Assembly: GCA_021234535.1 (NCBI GenBank)
Contig: SFZH01000008.1
Span: 1,488,001 to 1,552,000, forward strand
Length of the DNA stretch: 64,000 bases
Reading direction: 5' to 3'
Source of the DNA: Stichopus chloronotus
Taxonomy: Eukaryota > Echinodermata > Holothuroidea > Aspidochirotida > Stichopodidae
The notes under the pieces were generated by a model. The model was not told where the DNA came from. It did not search any database and worked only from the letters and a program-made list of their open reading frames with translations. The position numbers and the translations under genes were made by a program. Shown one piece after another: positions 1 through 12,441 of this stretch (position 1 is the first letter of the stretch; each line of letters starts with the position of its first letter).

Positions 1-1329
1 GAAAACTATCAGTGTCTTTATTCTTTTGCTTGCTTTCAAGCATAATTTGAAATATTCCTTGAAAGTAATCAAAAACAAGTTATGAAGACCTGTGTCAGCA
101 AACCAAACTCGCAGGTTTCTCAAAACACAATGAGTACATCTCAGTACCGATGACTACTTGTTAAGATCATTATTAATCCCAAGTTGGTTATCTGACACCT
201 TTTGTCATCAAAAATGGAAAAACTACCAAACACGGTTGTCAATATTGGAGAACTGTTTAAGGCATCCATCATTTTCATGACACCAGGCATAAGAGTCCTA
301 AGAAAACCACTGGCCACAGTAGAAGCAAAGATAAAATCAGTCTAAATTGTTTTATACAAGCCTACACAAATTAAAAGAAAATCTGTGTTTTTGAAATTTT
401 CTGTCACAGTGCAGAAAGTCCATTAATACAGACTTCTGTATCGTCGGATCATAAATGACTAAAATTCTGGGTCAACCTCTGGTTTCTCACACCAATTTAT
501 TAACTTGGCTCTCATTTTCTTCTGCCACTCTGATCAGACAATAGATAAGTTACACAGTTTTCTGTAAGACAGTGAGACAGTTAGGAAACAGTGAGACAGT
601 TCATGATTATTTAGTGATGCCAGGGTCTACCCTCTCCGTGAACCGAATGGTGACCCCACAGTTGAATGTGGTCATGTGACATTATTCATGTTATTATAGT
701 AGCATGGGTTTGGAGTTGTCAACAGCCAGGAAAACAACAGTGGCAATCATACCATTGGAGAAGTAACACCTCCGTTCTCCCTATCTTTGTACACTATGTA
801 GGCTGATTGTAATGTCTCTCCGTCTCACTCTTGATCTCTCTCTCTTCTTTGCCAACGTCACATGAATCCACCCATACTCAATTGCCTACAATCATCAATT
901 TTAACTTTATATATTTAATTTCTGTGTGGCAGTCAAATCAACAAATAAATGGAACTCTAATATCATCAAATCAAATTCATCGATATCTTTGGACATCTTC
1001 TCTCTTTTGTCAACTTGTTGACATTCCTCGTAACACCAACAGAGGTCATTCTCTATTCCACCTGGTAGATTGAATAAAAAATCTCACCAAACAACTTTAT
1101 CTCATGATACCATACGACAGAGAATTTATATTTTCCTTACAATAATTACACCTTGCCATTGGATTTGTGTTGTGGAGATAAGATTGAACATATATCCATA
1201 AATCACACCATTATTAAATTACATCTCAATTTCATTTGCAAGCTCTGTGGATGACTTATTTTGAAGATGCTGTTTCTCCTAATCAGCCATCCACATGACA
1301 GAAAGTTCTATGCTTAACTCAGAAATCAC
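1..1329. other. No gene recognised; intronic or downstream sequence of the DFFB-like gene
   Basis: Expected DFFB nuclease-domain residues (the HxxxP-type core and the cysteine/histidine-rich end) were looked for in the minus-strand frames and not found. A splice-acceptor-like TTACAG at about 571-577 (minus) is followed within four codons by stops in the frames examined. Since exon 3 ends with a good donor at 1496, this stretch is most likely the next intron, with the remaining exons left of the window. Confidence 0.5.
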
Positions 1330-1466
1330 AACCATAACATTAATTGCAGGTTAGGATCATGAATATTCATTCTCCAGTAACCATAACAGTAATTGCAGGG
1401 TAGGATCATGAATATTCATTCTAACCATAACGTTTATCACAGGGTAGGATCATGCATATTCATACT
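1330..1466. repeat. Three tandem copies of a 44-49 bp repeat
   Basis: Units start at 1330, 1379 and 1423. Each begins AACCATAAC and carries GGATCATGAATATTCAT or a one-base variant (the third has GCATATTCAT). The core ATGAATATTCAT is palindromic. The array lies just inside the intron that follows DFFB exon 3. Confidence 0.85.
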
Positions 1467-1495
1467 AGGGTGTTTTGTCAGCAAACTATAATTAC

Positions 1496-4400
1496 CTTGA
1501 AACCATGCTTCATCTTGTTCCCTTTCTTCAGCTTCATTGTTCTCTTGGTCTTGAAGATAATTCTTTATGAATTTTTTCCCAAAATCATAGTCGTCTGTCC
1601 CATCCAGGGACTGACGCACCTCTTGGATGGTTAATCCTGACAGTTCTGCTTCGACATGATCTACCAGTCTCTGAATTTCTGAAAATGTAGAAAAAACTTG
1701 TGCGTACTTAATGAACAACCGCCAAGATTACCTGAGGATGACTCTCTATTATAAATAAAGCCTGTAGATGCGTGCTATACTTGTACACATTTTTAACAAC
1801 TTCTTGTGGAAGGGTATAGTCAGGTTTTTTTTTTTTTTTTTGGAGAGGTGCAAATCTACTCGTCGTCCCTATTCTTGACTGCAAGGGGATCAAGGCAGGA
1901 TTTAAAGTAAATAGGGATTTCATTGCTGTAATTTCCCAGTTAATGAGATAAAACTTAATGTATGAAAAATGGTGACATACATCAGATGGGTTGAGATGAT
2001 ACAAGAATCATAATGAATTATGCATCAAAAATTCATTTATTTTTGGAACAGTTGACAAATAGTAGAGGGAGGGACTAAGTATACCCCTACTTTTTATTGA
2101 TTGATAATGACCTATTTTAAGCTTGAAAATATCAATGAAAATTGGGGTAGGCAGTTGAACATTATCAAATGCAATCAAGCAATGCAGAACCAAAGTGGAA
2201 AGTTTTTTTTGGAAAATGCCCGGGCAAAACTTGAAGTTGTTGCATGCACTGGTGATGAAACATTTCCAACTTATAAAAAATGAAAATTTTTCACAGTAAC
2301 ATGACATAATACTGGTCTGTGTTTGGAATAGCTTCAGTTGGCATTGAAAACCACTACTATTAAGGGACTGATTTATTTCTTTTTAATTCAGCATTAGGGT
2401 TTGAAAAATACCAGAACATTGTTTCTAGAATCTATGAGATCATTAATATCCAAGGTTTTGATTGATTGTGCAGGGAGGCATATTGCCAATGTGTCCTGAG
2501 TGAAATAAATATGCTGTAATCAGACCAATCTGCTGTGGATTCCATCCCCTAGACGCAGACTCGTATAATGTGTTTGAGCAACAGGCACATGTATGGCCAA
2601 TCAAGTCTCAAATCAACGATTTCACACCTTGTTTCAATTGTCTTGTTAATCTGTTTTGTCTTAGTTCTCAATATTATAATAAGATTCCACTTGTGAAGCA
2701 AGTCGCCCCAATTTTCCAGTTCCCCAAAACTCTGTCAATATCTCATAACTTCCTCTTTGATCTCCTTTAATTTTCAACATCATCCATCGTGTCCCTGAAA
2801 TTTCTGTGGGGCACCGGTCTGCCCCCTGCCCCCCACCCACCTCCGGCTGGCTTCACCACTGTTCTTGTGTCCCTTAAAGAATGACATTAAAATGATACAC
2901 TACGTAGATCTGGCTAATTAGCAAACTTGTGAGCTCATGTGTATAGTTTGACATCTTCACCACAGGCATGCACTCCAGGGGCATTCACTATGCACAAGAG
3001 ACACTCTACACAAAAAATGCATTCAGTAGGCACAAGAGGCATGATAGATACTTTATACACCAGATGCATTCAGTGTAGTTAAACACTGAGAGGTATTCAG
3101 CATGAACCAGAGGCATTTAGAGGCATTTAGTGTATTCCATGGGCTTGAGTCATTACCACAGACATTATGTATGTACCAGAGGCATTCGGTACTGGCAGAG
3201 GCATTCCATGTGTATCAGAGACACTCAGAATACACAAGAGGCATTTGGTATATGTACCAGATACATTCAGTATGCATCATGGATATTCAGTACTTACTGC
3301 AGAAGCTTTCACTTCTGTATGAACAGAAGCTTTTAGTTTTGTATGTACAAGAGGCATCCAATGTTTACCATATTCATATAATCATTGTCCACATTTTCTT
3401 CCTAAAGTCAATAACCTTTTCTTTTTTTCCCCAATTTTTTCAAGGTTTCAGATTTGTATTGACCTCAAATGCCATTTAACCACTATCAACAATGTGCAAA
3501 TGATATCTTCACTGGTTACAGGTCAACCTACATTGCATGTCACATAAGGTTAGGTTAGGGAAGCTTTCATTTTTTAAAATGTCATACATGTTTAAATGAC
3601 TTTCAATAAAATTAGATCTAGTAGGGTTTCAAGCTGGAATATGAGTTGAAAATTTGTCAGTGAAAGTCAAATTCAGCAGAAAATGTCACAGCAACTACAC
3701 AAAACATTGCTTAAGCCCCATTTTTGAATAAATGACTATTCATATTCATTCCCATTGGTCTGCTTCATTTCAAATAATGGTGATTGACTGCTATGCTCTC
3801 TTGGAGAGTCTGCATTTTGTAGGGACAACAAAAATGTCAAGACAATTTTCAGATTCAAATATCTGGAAAACTAATGCATAGTTCTCTTTCAGATTTTGTG
3901 ACAGGTGATCTTTTCCCCTACTTTCTCTTCTCTGAAACACTGACAAAGAACAAAGGTAGATGACCAGGCGATTACTCATACTCCAGCTTTAAAACAAAAT
4001 TATCTCTATGAGGTGAGAGCAGATCTGATGAGTATGAAGTTACTCACTTTGAAGACTATTAAGTAACTAACACGTTGTATCACATTTAAAAGCCAATTTA
4101 TAGTACACAGCCACATGGGCACAGACACTCACATGCTGCACACTGCATTGCAACCTTTTCATCTACAAAGTAGGTGCAAGAGATTTACATAACAATACAA
4201 TACGAAAATATGGATACAGTGAGAACACACACACACATAAAGACTGCAAACTGGTTATGAAAAATATGTATACGGCATACTGTACATGGGACTGTGAGCC
4301 CATGTATCCTTCACTTACTGGAACGTGTATCTTCTTTAAATATCAGCACTGTGTTTTCAGGCAAGGTTTGAATATAATCCCCGCCGCCAATAATGTTACC

Positions 4401-4857
4401 ATCCTCCAGGGTAATGCATTCAAGCTGAAATTATACAACGTTACACATTGGCATTAATTATACAGTCACTGGAAGTTTAATACATACAAGAACCAGTAGG
4501 TGCTACAGAATCAGAAGAAATCACAATTGCATTCATCAACGGATGATGAATATTTTAATGGAGAGCGCTCTATAGCCGATGCAATCCATGGGTAAGAGCA
4601 AAAAAAATAGGTGAGATGTGGCACTATACTGAAAACTAGCATTGTTTCAGTTACATTCAATAAAAACCTCATCCAACGCTGGTTGATACCAGCATCTATG
4701 TCTATACCTTACTCTCATGTCGACCTACCTTTGCATCGCTGATATTTAACCTTTGGCAGCCTTTGGTCTTCAGTTCTTCAAAATTCTCTACCACAACTCC
4801 ATAGGTCTTTTGGCCACTCCGAATTTTAAATGGTTTCTTTTTGTTGGTGGAAGCCAT
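1496..4857 (-). CDS. DFFB: DFFB-like caspase-activated DNase (DFF40/CAD), 5' part: exons 1-3
   Basis: Three exons are visible: exon 1 at 4857-4729 (43 codons from ATG), exon 2 at 4424-4319 and exon 3 at 1678-1496. All joins have AG acceptors and GT donors (GTAGGT, GTAAGT, GTAATT) and their phases match (0, then 1, then 1). Exons 1 and 2 encode a CIDE-N domain: YGVVVENFEELKTKGC, then LEDGNII, DY, and PENTVLIF. Exon 3 encodes a helical linker ending EAWFQ plus a split Gly codon, which aligns with the AEDPPWFEG region of vertebrate DFF40. In the known family this nuclease is held inactive by ICAD/DFFA through CIDE-N pairing and cuts chromatin in apoptosis after caspase cleavage of ICAD. The catalytic exons are beyond the left edge. 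DFFA and CIDE proteins share CIDE-N, but the WF-G linker favours DFFB. Confidence 0.78.
1679..2965. other. DFFB intron 2, distal part; no gene seen
   Basis: A pyrimidine tract lies directly before the exon 3 acceptor (minus strand, 1679-1700). There is a T-run at about 1826-1843. The short open frames on both strands lack splice context and recognisable domains. Confidence 0.5.
2966..3365. repeat. Degenerate minisatellite in DFFB intron 2, unit about 25-32 bp
   Basis: The motif AGAGGCATTCAGTATGTACC and variants (GAGGCATT, AGAYACATTCAG, CAAGAGGCAT) recur more than ten times at irregular spacing of about 25-32 bp. The open frames here, for example 3102-3479, arise from the repeat and have Met-Tyr-Gln-Arg-His periodicity. 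They are not genes. Confidence 0.8.
3631..3989. mobile_element. MITE copy 1, 359 bp, 17-bp terminal inverted repeats
   Basis: The left end AAGCTGGAATATGAGTT is matched by the inverted right end ACTCATACTCCAGCTT, with about two mismatches in 17. Read on the minus strand, the body matches the copies at 43.7, 51.2 and 60.5 kb: TCGCCTGGTCATCT near one end, then GGAAAAGATCACCTGTCACA, then GAGAACTATG. No transposase is encoded, so this is a non-autonomous DNA element. It lies in DFFB intron 2. The target duplication is not clear. Confidence 0.8.
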
Positions 4858-7800
4858 CTTTGATGGATAAATATGGAAAAAAATATATTGGGGGCAAGCT
4901 GATACTCATGCTAGAAATACAAGATACACTTTGTCTAACTGATTTGCTATTAGCAGTCATTTCATTTGCAAAACAACAACAACAAAAAAAACTGCCAAAA
5001 CTGTAATATGGGATATTTTCAGATTTCATGTCCAAGAAATGTAACTTAAGAAGAAAATTGCAAACACTAACAGCGGCTCCCAACAGTGTTGTCGTTTTTT
5101 TTTATGAGGGGAGGAGGTAGCAGGAGTTGAAGAGGACATGTGGCACCTGGGAAGGTGATTTCTGGTGATATTGCATAGAATTTTTTTATCCAAAGAAATA
5201 CTGACACTGTCTGTGGCAACCAATGGTGGTGAGCTGCTTTATAGCCTTCCCACAATTCCAGGTAACACATGAGTGCCACTTGAGTCTAAATTCCAGCTCC
5301 CCAGCCACAATGATCCATCCCACCTGCCAATGTTGTTGAATGTCTATGGAAAGGATTGCAATTTGTAGTGCAGATGGCAGCTACTTGTGAGTGCAATGGA
5401 CCAATCATCTTTAATAGCATGAATAGATTCAGAGACCATTCAACTGTAACTGATTTTCTCTTGAAATCATCTCAATCTTTGACATCTTTTAATATCATGA
5501 TAACTGGATCACGAGCACTTCCTTACTTTGCGACTCATGGTCATAATGTCGATCTTGATGATTTTCAAACGTTTTAAAGTGAGAAGGGATCCATGTTTGA
5601 AAACTGCGGGAGAATCTGTACATAGTCATGTTTCTATGAACACTGAAACAAAACTTCACAAATTGGCCTATAAACTCTGTCACAGCGCTGTGTGTTGATC
5701 GAAATGAACGCACGAATGTCCTCATTAATTCATACAAAGGAAAAAAATTGTTACAGGGATACTGGCTCACATGGTGGGGTAAACGTGGGTATCTGAGGTT
5801 GACTGGGGCGACTGACTACAGTAACAGCCACTATAGGTAATGGTGATGACTATGGGCTAACTGCAGTGACTATAGGCTAACTGTAGTAACATGCCAGGTA
5901 AAACTCAGACTGTAACGTACCCAACAATGCGGGCAAACACAATGAGAAAGAGAACAGATGTTACCAGCATTGAACATGTAAGCCCAAGCACCTCAGAAAT
6001 ACTGTAGGTAAACCAGCTGAGAGCATTCTCAACCATGATCCCTCACAACTTGGAAACCAAGTCAAACAATTACTTAACAGTCAGCCAAGAAATACTGTAT
6101 ATCAGTAACAACAGCATCCTCAACTACATGATGAAAATCAACTGTTATTTTTTACTTCTCTTCATTTTCTTGTGTGTAGAATGATTCACTATACTGAAGA
6201 ATGATTGCGAACACCAATTTCTAAAAGAACCAAATTTTAAAGCTACAGTGTGCTCAACTTAAATTGTACCATACTGGGCATGTAGACACACCTTTAAATT
6301 TTCACTTTTTTTCTCAAAGGGGAGAAAGGTTAACCCCTTCTCTTAGACTTCTCTCTCAGACAGTACTTTGTAAATGGTGAATAGCCCTCCTAACCACCTC
6401 TGGACATGCATCCATGTGATTGTTGCTGAGAATGAAAAAGCACATTTTTCAAGCTGAATTTTTTTTTTTTTCAAGGACATCAGACCGCTCCTAAAACACT
6501 AAAAAATATCTTTGGAAATTTTTACACACCAATGAGGTTGGCAGGGAACAAACCAGTCCTGGCCCAATCATTGTTGCACAGTAATACAGCACTTAAATTC
6601 ACAAAAGTTCAAGTACTTTTCAAGGACTTTCATGCAAAGAACAAATTTCAAGCACTTTCAAGGCTTTGAAAATGACACATTTAAATTAAAGTACGTTCAA
6701 TATTTTCAAGGTCCGTAACAACTCTGCTAAAAAATGGCATTACATGTAGGACTTCCTTTCTTTCTCACTGGGGACATGAAATATGCCAAAGAAGAACTAA
6801 CTCCAGTCAGCAGTTCAAATTGGGGCAGTCTTGACAGGTGACACTTATAGTTCTCTCAACTTTCCCCACTTTCAAGGAAAACAATTTCACATCTTTTCAA
6901 ATAGTCCTGATACTTCAAATACATTTTCTGACAAGGCACCACTCAGCAGGGAAACAAAAAAACTATATAGTCAAGGAAGAGAACAAAGTCTATGTGAATA
7001 AAATTTTTCACTCAAGTCGCCATGTTTGTGCACAGAAAATGAATGCTGAAGTCACACATGCACATACAGACTCCATAACTTTGCTACAGCAAACTCAACA
7101 CATGTTGAGTCCTACACAATGCTAGCTAAAAATGACAACAGCCTGTATCACTAATTTTAAAATCAATCAAGGAGTTCATTTGGAAATTTACTTACCAGAA
7201 ATACATAGGTACAGAAATCTTAAATATTATAGCAAATGACTAAGCCTCTCTTAGCATAACAAATGCAGAAGTTTGAGTTTGGAAAATATACATAACTTGA
7301 TGAATTTTCCTGTCACCTTGTAAGTGCATGTGTTGTATCCTAATTTTCAAACATTGCGACAAGAGAACGCCAGTGGGAAATGTGAAGTACTATTTGGAAA
7401 GAAGTCATTTAAAAAAATAACACCATTATGGTCATCAATGCTTTGTGTGTAGTGTGAACCTGAAGCATGAAGAGTACGGTTCCCCTTTAAAGCAGCAAGC
7501 TAGCCAATAAATTACTGCACGGTACACAATAGATGTACAGTATGGCATGAATGGATTGGCTTAGGGCGATTTCAAGTTCCAGACTGTTTTTGTGTCTGGA
7601 ACTTAAGCTGTCTTTTATATGCAGAGAGCAAAAGTCAACATTTTATTATGTGCTGATGGATTATGAGTAGTTTGTCTACAGTTCAGAGTACTGTATCAGG
7701 GGCAGTGATGGTGGGGGGGGGGGGGTGAAGGTGCAGTCAGAGGACAAGAATGTCTCTTCACTTTTTTCCAGTTGAGGGAATGCTAACACATTTCCCTAGA

Positions 7801-10800
7801 CCCCCTCCTCCCTCGGTGACATGAAACTATATGAAAATGAGGTAAGCAAAACATAACAGATGACATACACAGTCATCAAAGAATTAAACAATCAAAATTT
7901 AAGCCAAACCAGGTAAAAAATAAGTTATGGAGATATATCCATTTGGATTCCTTAGGACCTCTAGATTATCTTAATGATAACATTGACTTTAGGCTGTGGC
8001 ATTTTTTTTTTGACATGCATATTTTTAAAATGGCTGACAATCACGCCCCCAATATGCTATTAAACAAAATGACTGCTGATTCTCTACAGGGTCCTGACTT
8101 TTGCTTTCCTGACAGAAGGAATGGAAACACCTCAAGGCTTGAATCTTCCTGGTGTTAATGATGTGCCTTTGGAGATTACAAACTGGGGACTCACCTGGAA
8201 AGCACTGATCTGACATTAGCAGATCTGAATGAGATCTACATTTCAAAAATACTCACATGCAAATATAATAACACCAAAACTAAATTGAAAAAATATAAAT
8301 CAATGCCAAAAAAAAGGAAATATCTTATGATGTTCAGTTCAAATCTAACATCAAATATTGCACCATTTTGCATATAGCCTACTGTAGCTACCCTACTGTA
8401 TGTACGCAAACCCTTTCCCATCGGGAAAAGGTTCCTCTCCCCCTTAGAACACTCGCCAAGGACAGTCATGAATCATCCATTTATCAGCTCCATTACAGCA
8501 GAAATCACACCCATACGGCACCCTCAGATCAGCTGATATAAACCCCTCCCCCTCTGACAAGTAAAATCGACACACATGTAGAGACTTATGTACTGAAAAT
8601 TGCATACCCCAAAATAAACCAAGTGAAATCATCTGTGTGTTTTTTCTTTACTTTCATACAGAACCTTGTTTTCACCACACATTTGATGTTGGGTGCAATT
8701 TCGTTGCCGTTGTATAATCACTCCATCCTTTTTCTTCTTTTAATTGGCTTCTTTTGGTATACTTTATCCCCTTTTTACAGTAACAATATTGACAGCTTGA
8801 TGTGGTTGGCATGCTTGCATCTTTTTAAGTGCTTTTGTTCATCTTTATGGACACTAATTCCTTTGAGAAAGGTCTGCATTGTATATGGAACTCAAATAAT
8901 GTATCATCTCAAGAAATACAGGTTTAATATGATAAAATTGTGCCTGTCACACCTGTTAATTAGTGAATGGGACCAACACATGATACCATGTTCATTGCAC
9001 AATCAGAATAGACATTTGTGATCACCAAACTAAACGAAAAAAGGAAGGGGTCTATACTTTTTACCACTGACAGCACTCTATGCCACATTGCATATACAAT
9101 GCCTCATTCCTTTTTTTTCTCGCTATTTTTTTTTCTTGTTACACACATTTGTCACCAAGAATTCCTATTGAACGTTCACGATCGAATTGCAATGAAACAG
9201 CGATTTGAACAAAAGCAAAGGTGGTGCTAACGTCAGTGAAAATATGTGATGTAACTACAGAAGAGAAAATGCCTGTGATTTATCAAAGTGTATCTTTTCA
9301 GGAAGTTCGCATGAAGTTTGCAGTGCTCACAATTACCAGCACAGTGCTGTTTTTTAACTTTTTATGATGTACATTATGTTTTGATCACAAAAGGCATACT
9401 AGAGGAAAATGTGCAATTGATAAAAACATCAATATTCCTGTTTCGTTTCGCAAGCCTCTCCAGTAGTTTTTTTTTTTTTTTTTTGTTGACAAAGGCTTCA
9501 TTCAAAATAGACCTTTTGCATGTGACATCACGGTGATACAGTGAAGTGCCCTCCTTGAGGATAAACTACTAAATTTAACACATGCACATTGCATCTCTAC
9601 CATTTTACTTGTGCTGAGTGTAGCCATATGTACTGTTCGTTGGTTTGCCTCATGGAGGGCGCGCTTGTTTGTTGATGTGTAACGTCAATGCAAGGGGGTC
9701 AATTAATGACACAAATTTGTTCAAAATATCCTGCAACCTGATGTTGAGCTTTTGAAATCTGCAACAATCTGCAACGTGTTGATTTAAGTTACAGAGGTCA
9801 GTTTAATTGCTGCATATTTCTTTTGGACACTTTTCCAGGAAACCAGGTAAATAATGTGAAATTACTTAATGTTTCTGTCTGCAACACTCATCATTTTCAT
9901 GTTGGATTACTATTCACAGGACTACTCGCCTTTAGAACATTTAGTTATAGAATCACCACTATCTCATTCAACATTATAGCTTGTATTCATTCCAATTATC
10001 TCAAAGGGTAAGTTGCATGAACAGTGGGTTTCTTGGGCAATGTATTGCCACCTTTCAACTCCAAGCATTTACATCAAATGAACAGGCACATCCCACTTTA
10101 GAGGTGGTTTTTATTCTAAAACACATCAATCTTTTGAAATCTCCACTATTTTGAAGTCCCAACAATAGATCTTTTGTTCCGAACTGGAGGCAGAGTCTGC
10201 AATTTCAGTGAAAGGAAAATGGAACCATTTTGGTGACAATGAATGCAATATGTATGCTTGTATGTATGTATTTGGAAAAGCTTTGCTTCTTCAATTCTGC
10301 AGGCTACCAGAGGTCTGAGATGGAAACACTATAACCATCAATGTGAGAGAAAAGAGAATGGACCTACTGTACTTCAAGAATCACAGGTACTTCTCACGCA
10401 TTTGAAACCTCTCACTTTAAAGGGAGAGTACCATATGAGCACATATGCTGTTTCGGAAAGGAATTGCCATTCCACCTGATCTTTGTGGCTTGTGTCTGGT
10501 AGGCTGTATTATTAGAGAGTAGAGATAAAATATTTTGTATTTGTAGCAATCAAAGTTCCTCTGTTTGTTGATTTGCCTCATGATAGCAATCAATAATTTT
10601 AATGAGAGATTAATCAGGCAAGAGTTGGAAAAATATTTACCAGGGTGAAGACTGAAAGAAAATAGCTAAAAGAAAGCCCATTAATTCTTCCTTGAGACTA
10701 GAATTATAAGTGATTAGTTTCCATAAGTGATGTTTTGTAAACTGTTGCAAAGTCAATGAATTTAAGTCACATGAGTGGGTAGTTGCAAATGAGGGTTAGC

Positions 10801-11606
10801 TGGGACACCTAGAAATTGTCTATCAAACTTATTGTCCAACTAAATTTAAATACTGACAGGAATTTTTACAGGAATATTCAACAGCATTACTTAATTTAGA
10901 ATTTCTACTTAAGCCATGCCCTTTTTTGGTAAAAAATCTGGATGTCTTTAGATAAATTTAAGAGATTATCATGACAAAAGTTGAAAACTGGGTCTAGAAA
11001 GATGCATACATATAATTAATAATGAATATTTTATGCAATCTACAGAAGAGGTCTGTAATGGATACAGTTTACCCATTAGGCCTCCTACACAATAGTACAA
11101 CCCAAATCTCTAAAACTTAAATGTGAGTTGAAAAGATACATTGTGCAGTAAATATAGTTACAGTGGAAGAGACACAGGCCTATTACAGTGGCAGAGAGAG
11201 AACTTGACCTAAACACAAGGACATCATACTCATTGGAAAAGTAGCTGATATACTCACAGAGACTCTGCATGGTGATTATCTCAAAAGCGACAATAGAATT
11301 GAGGAGTAATTGTCTGCAGTTTTACTCTTAATTTTGTTCTCCAATGGGTGCTTCAAAAAGACAAGATGTAGACATTAAACAAGTTCCAACATACTGAGCT
11401 ATTTTGTCCAATTTTCCTTCACAATGCACACACAAATTGAGAAAGTTACAAATCAATTCTATGCAAGGACTGCATATGAGCTGGCTGTACTTTATCTGTG
11501 GCTGCACATGTTATTTTTAGTATAATGTTTATACATTCATCTATATTTTTGTGTACTGCCACTAGAAATGGACAAATACTTTTGTACATTCTCTCCACCT
11601 TCCTTC
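4858..11606. other. Upstream flank of DFFB-like gene; no gene supported
   Basis: This stretch should hold the DFFB promoter next to 4857, but no sure TATA box or initiator is seen. It contains T-runs (6459, 9467), a G-run at about 7713-7725, and a CAAGTACTTTTCAAGGACTT-type degenerate repeat at 6600-6710. Splice-flanked open stretches at 8092-8213 and 10303-10386 (plus) and 8188-8246 (minus) were weighed and not accepted as exons. Confidence 0.4.
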
Positions 11607-11610
11607 TCTG
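11607..11610. other. Target-site duplication (left) of the gypsy element, TCTG
   Basis: TCTG directly precedes the left LTR terminus TGTGATGG. The same four bases directly follow the right LTR terminus at 19043-19046. A 4-bp duplication is usual for many Ty3/gypsy elements. Confidence 0.75.
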
Positions 11611-11977
11611 TGTGATGGCCAGCAGTACAGATAAAAATTCAAAACCAGCAAATTCTGTTTGGCTGTCACTTTATTGGGGTCAGGCCATTACTGGGTATAG
11701 GAGCCAGTAAATACTAATGAGTATGTAGATTACGTAAAACTTTACAGATGAGTTAAAAAGGACGGTGGTACAACCCACCGGACGGGCACGTAAACTGGGT
11801 AAGCTGTTAATAAAATCAAAGTGAAGATTATAAATATATATGCTCATATGAACATTCCATAAAATCACCAGTCACAAAAGAACCTCCTTACATTACACAA
11901 GGCCAATAAATTACATCAAAAACACTTGAGATAATGAATATACAGGAGTGATAATTAATATTCATCGTTCCCTCACA
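11611..11977 (-). repeat. 3' LTR of the gypsy element, internally deleted (367 bp)
   Basis: Positions 11611-11927 match 17480-17796 and positions 11928-11977 match 18993-19042. Between 11927 and 11928 the 1196 bp at 17797-18992 of the other LTR are absent. The one base difference I found is C versus T in ATAAAATCACC / ATAAAATTACC. Confidence 0.93.
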
Positions 11978-11987
11978 CTCCCCTGCT
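11978..11987 (-). other. Polypurine tract of the gypsy element
   Basis: Read on the minus strand, AGCAGGGGAG abuts the 3' LTR start TGTGAGGG. This is the expected place for the plus-strand DNA primer in LTR element replication. Confidence 0.75.
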
Positions 11988-12441
11988 AAAATATTGTTTG
12001 TCCTCAAACATGTGAAAACACCAGTTGAGCCATAATAGGTTTTAAGTTAAAAAGTAAATACTACTGAAAATAACATATGTACAAGTATACACAGTATACA
12101 TTAAATATTTCAAGAAAGTGATAAATGTACCTTTAAAAAAGTATAAAGACACTTTGATAAATGGACGGCATACGGCCTATGGAGGATCAATGCAGTAATC
12201 AGTATACAGTTGTAGCGAAACCAAATCACAACTTTTAAGTACAATGAGCACTTAATAAAAACGATGGAAAATGTTGGAGTACCATTCGATAACTTTCACC
12301 TGTCAACACGGAGTACAATGTTGGTTTTGGTGGATTTTGAATATAGAACAATGAAACTATTCAACATCACAGGGCCACAATATAAAATTCAATCACACAA
12401 GAACTTTTCACAAATACTGATTACAGTGTTGACCCTACATT

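Noticed and set aside
3102..3479. 125-codon open frame
   Set aside because: It lies within the GAGGCATT minisatellite, and its peptide shows the repeat period.
8092..8213. Plus-strand open stretch after CTCTACAG, reading VLTFAFLTEGMETPQG
   Set aside because: Good acceptor and coding-like residues, but no usable donor before the stop and no known domain. The opposite strand has its own donor-like CAG|GTGAGT, so the signal is ambiguous.
10303..10386. 84-base plus-strand candidate exon between TTCTGCAG and GTACTT
   Set aside because: Splice sites and frame are fine, but it is short, isolated and without homology. Such cases occur by chance in 64 kb.
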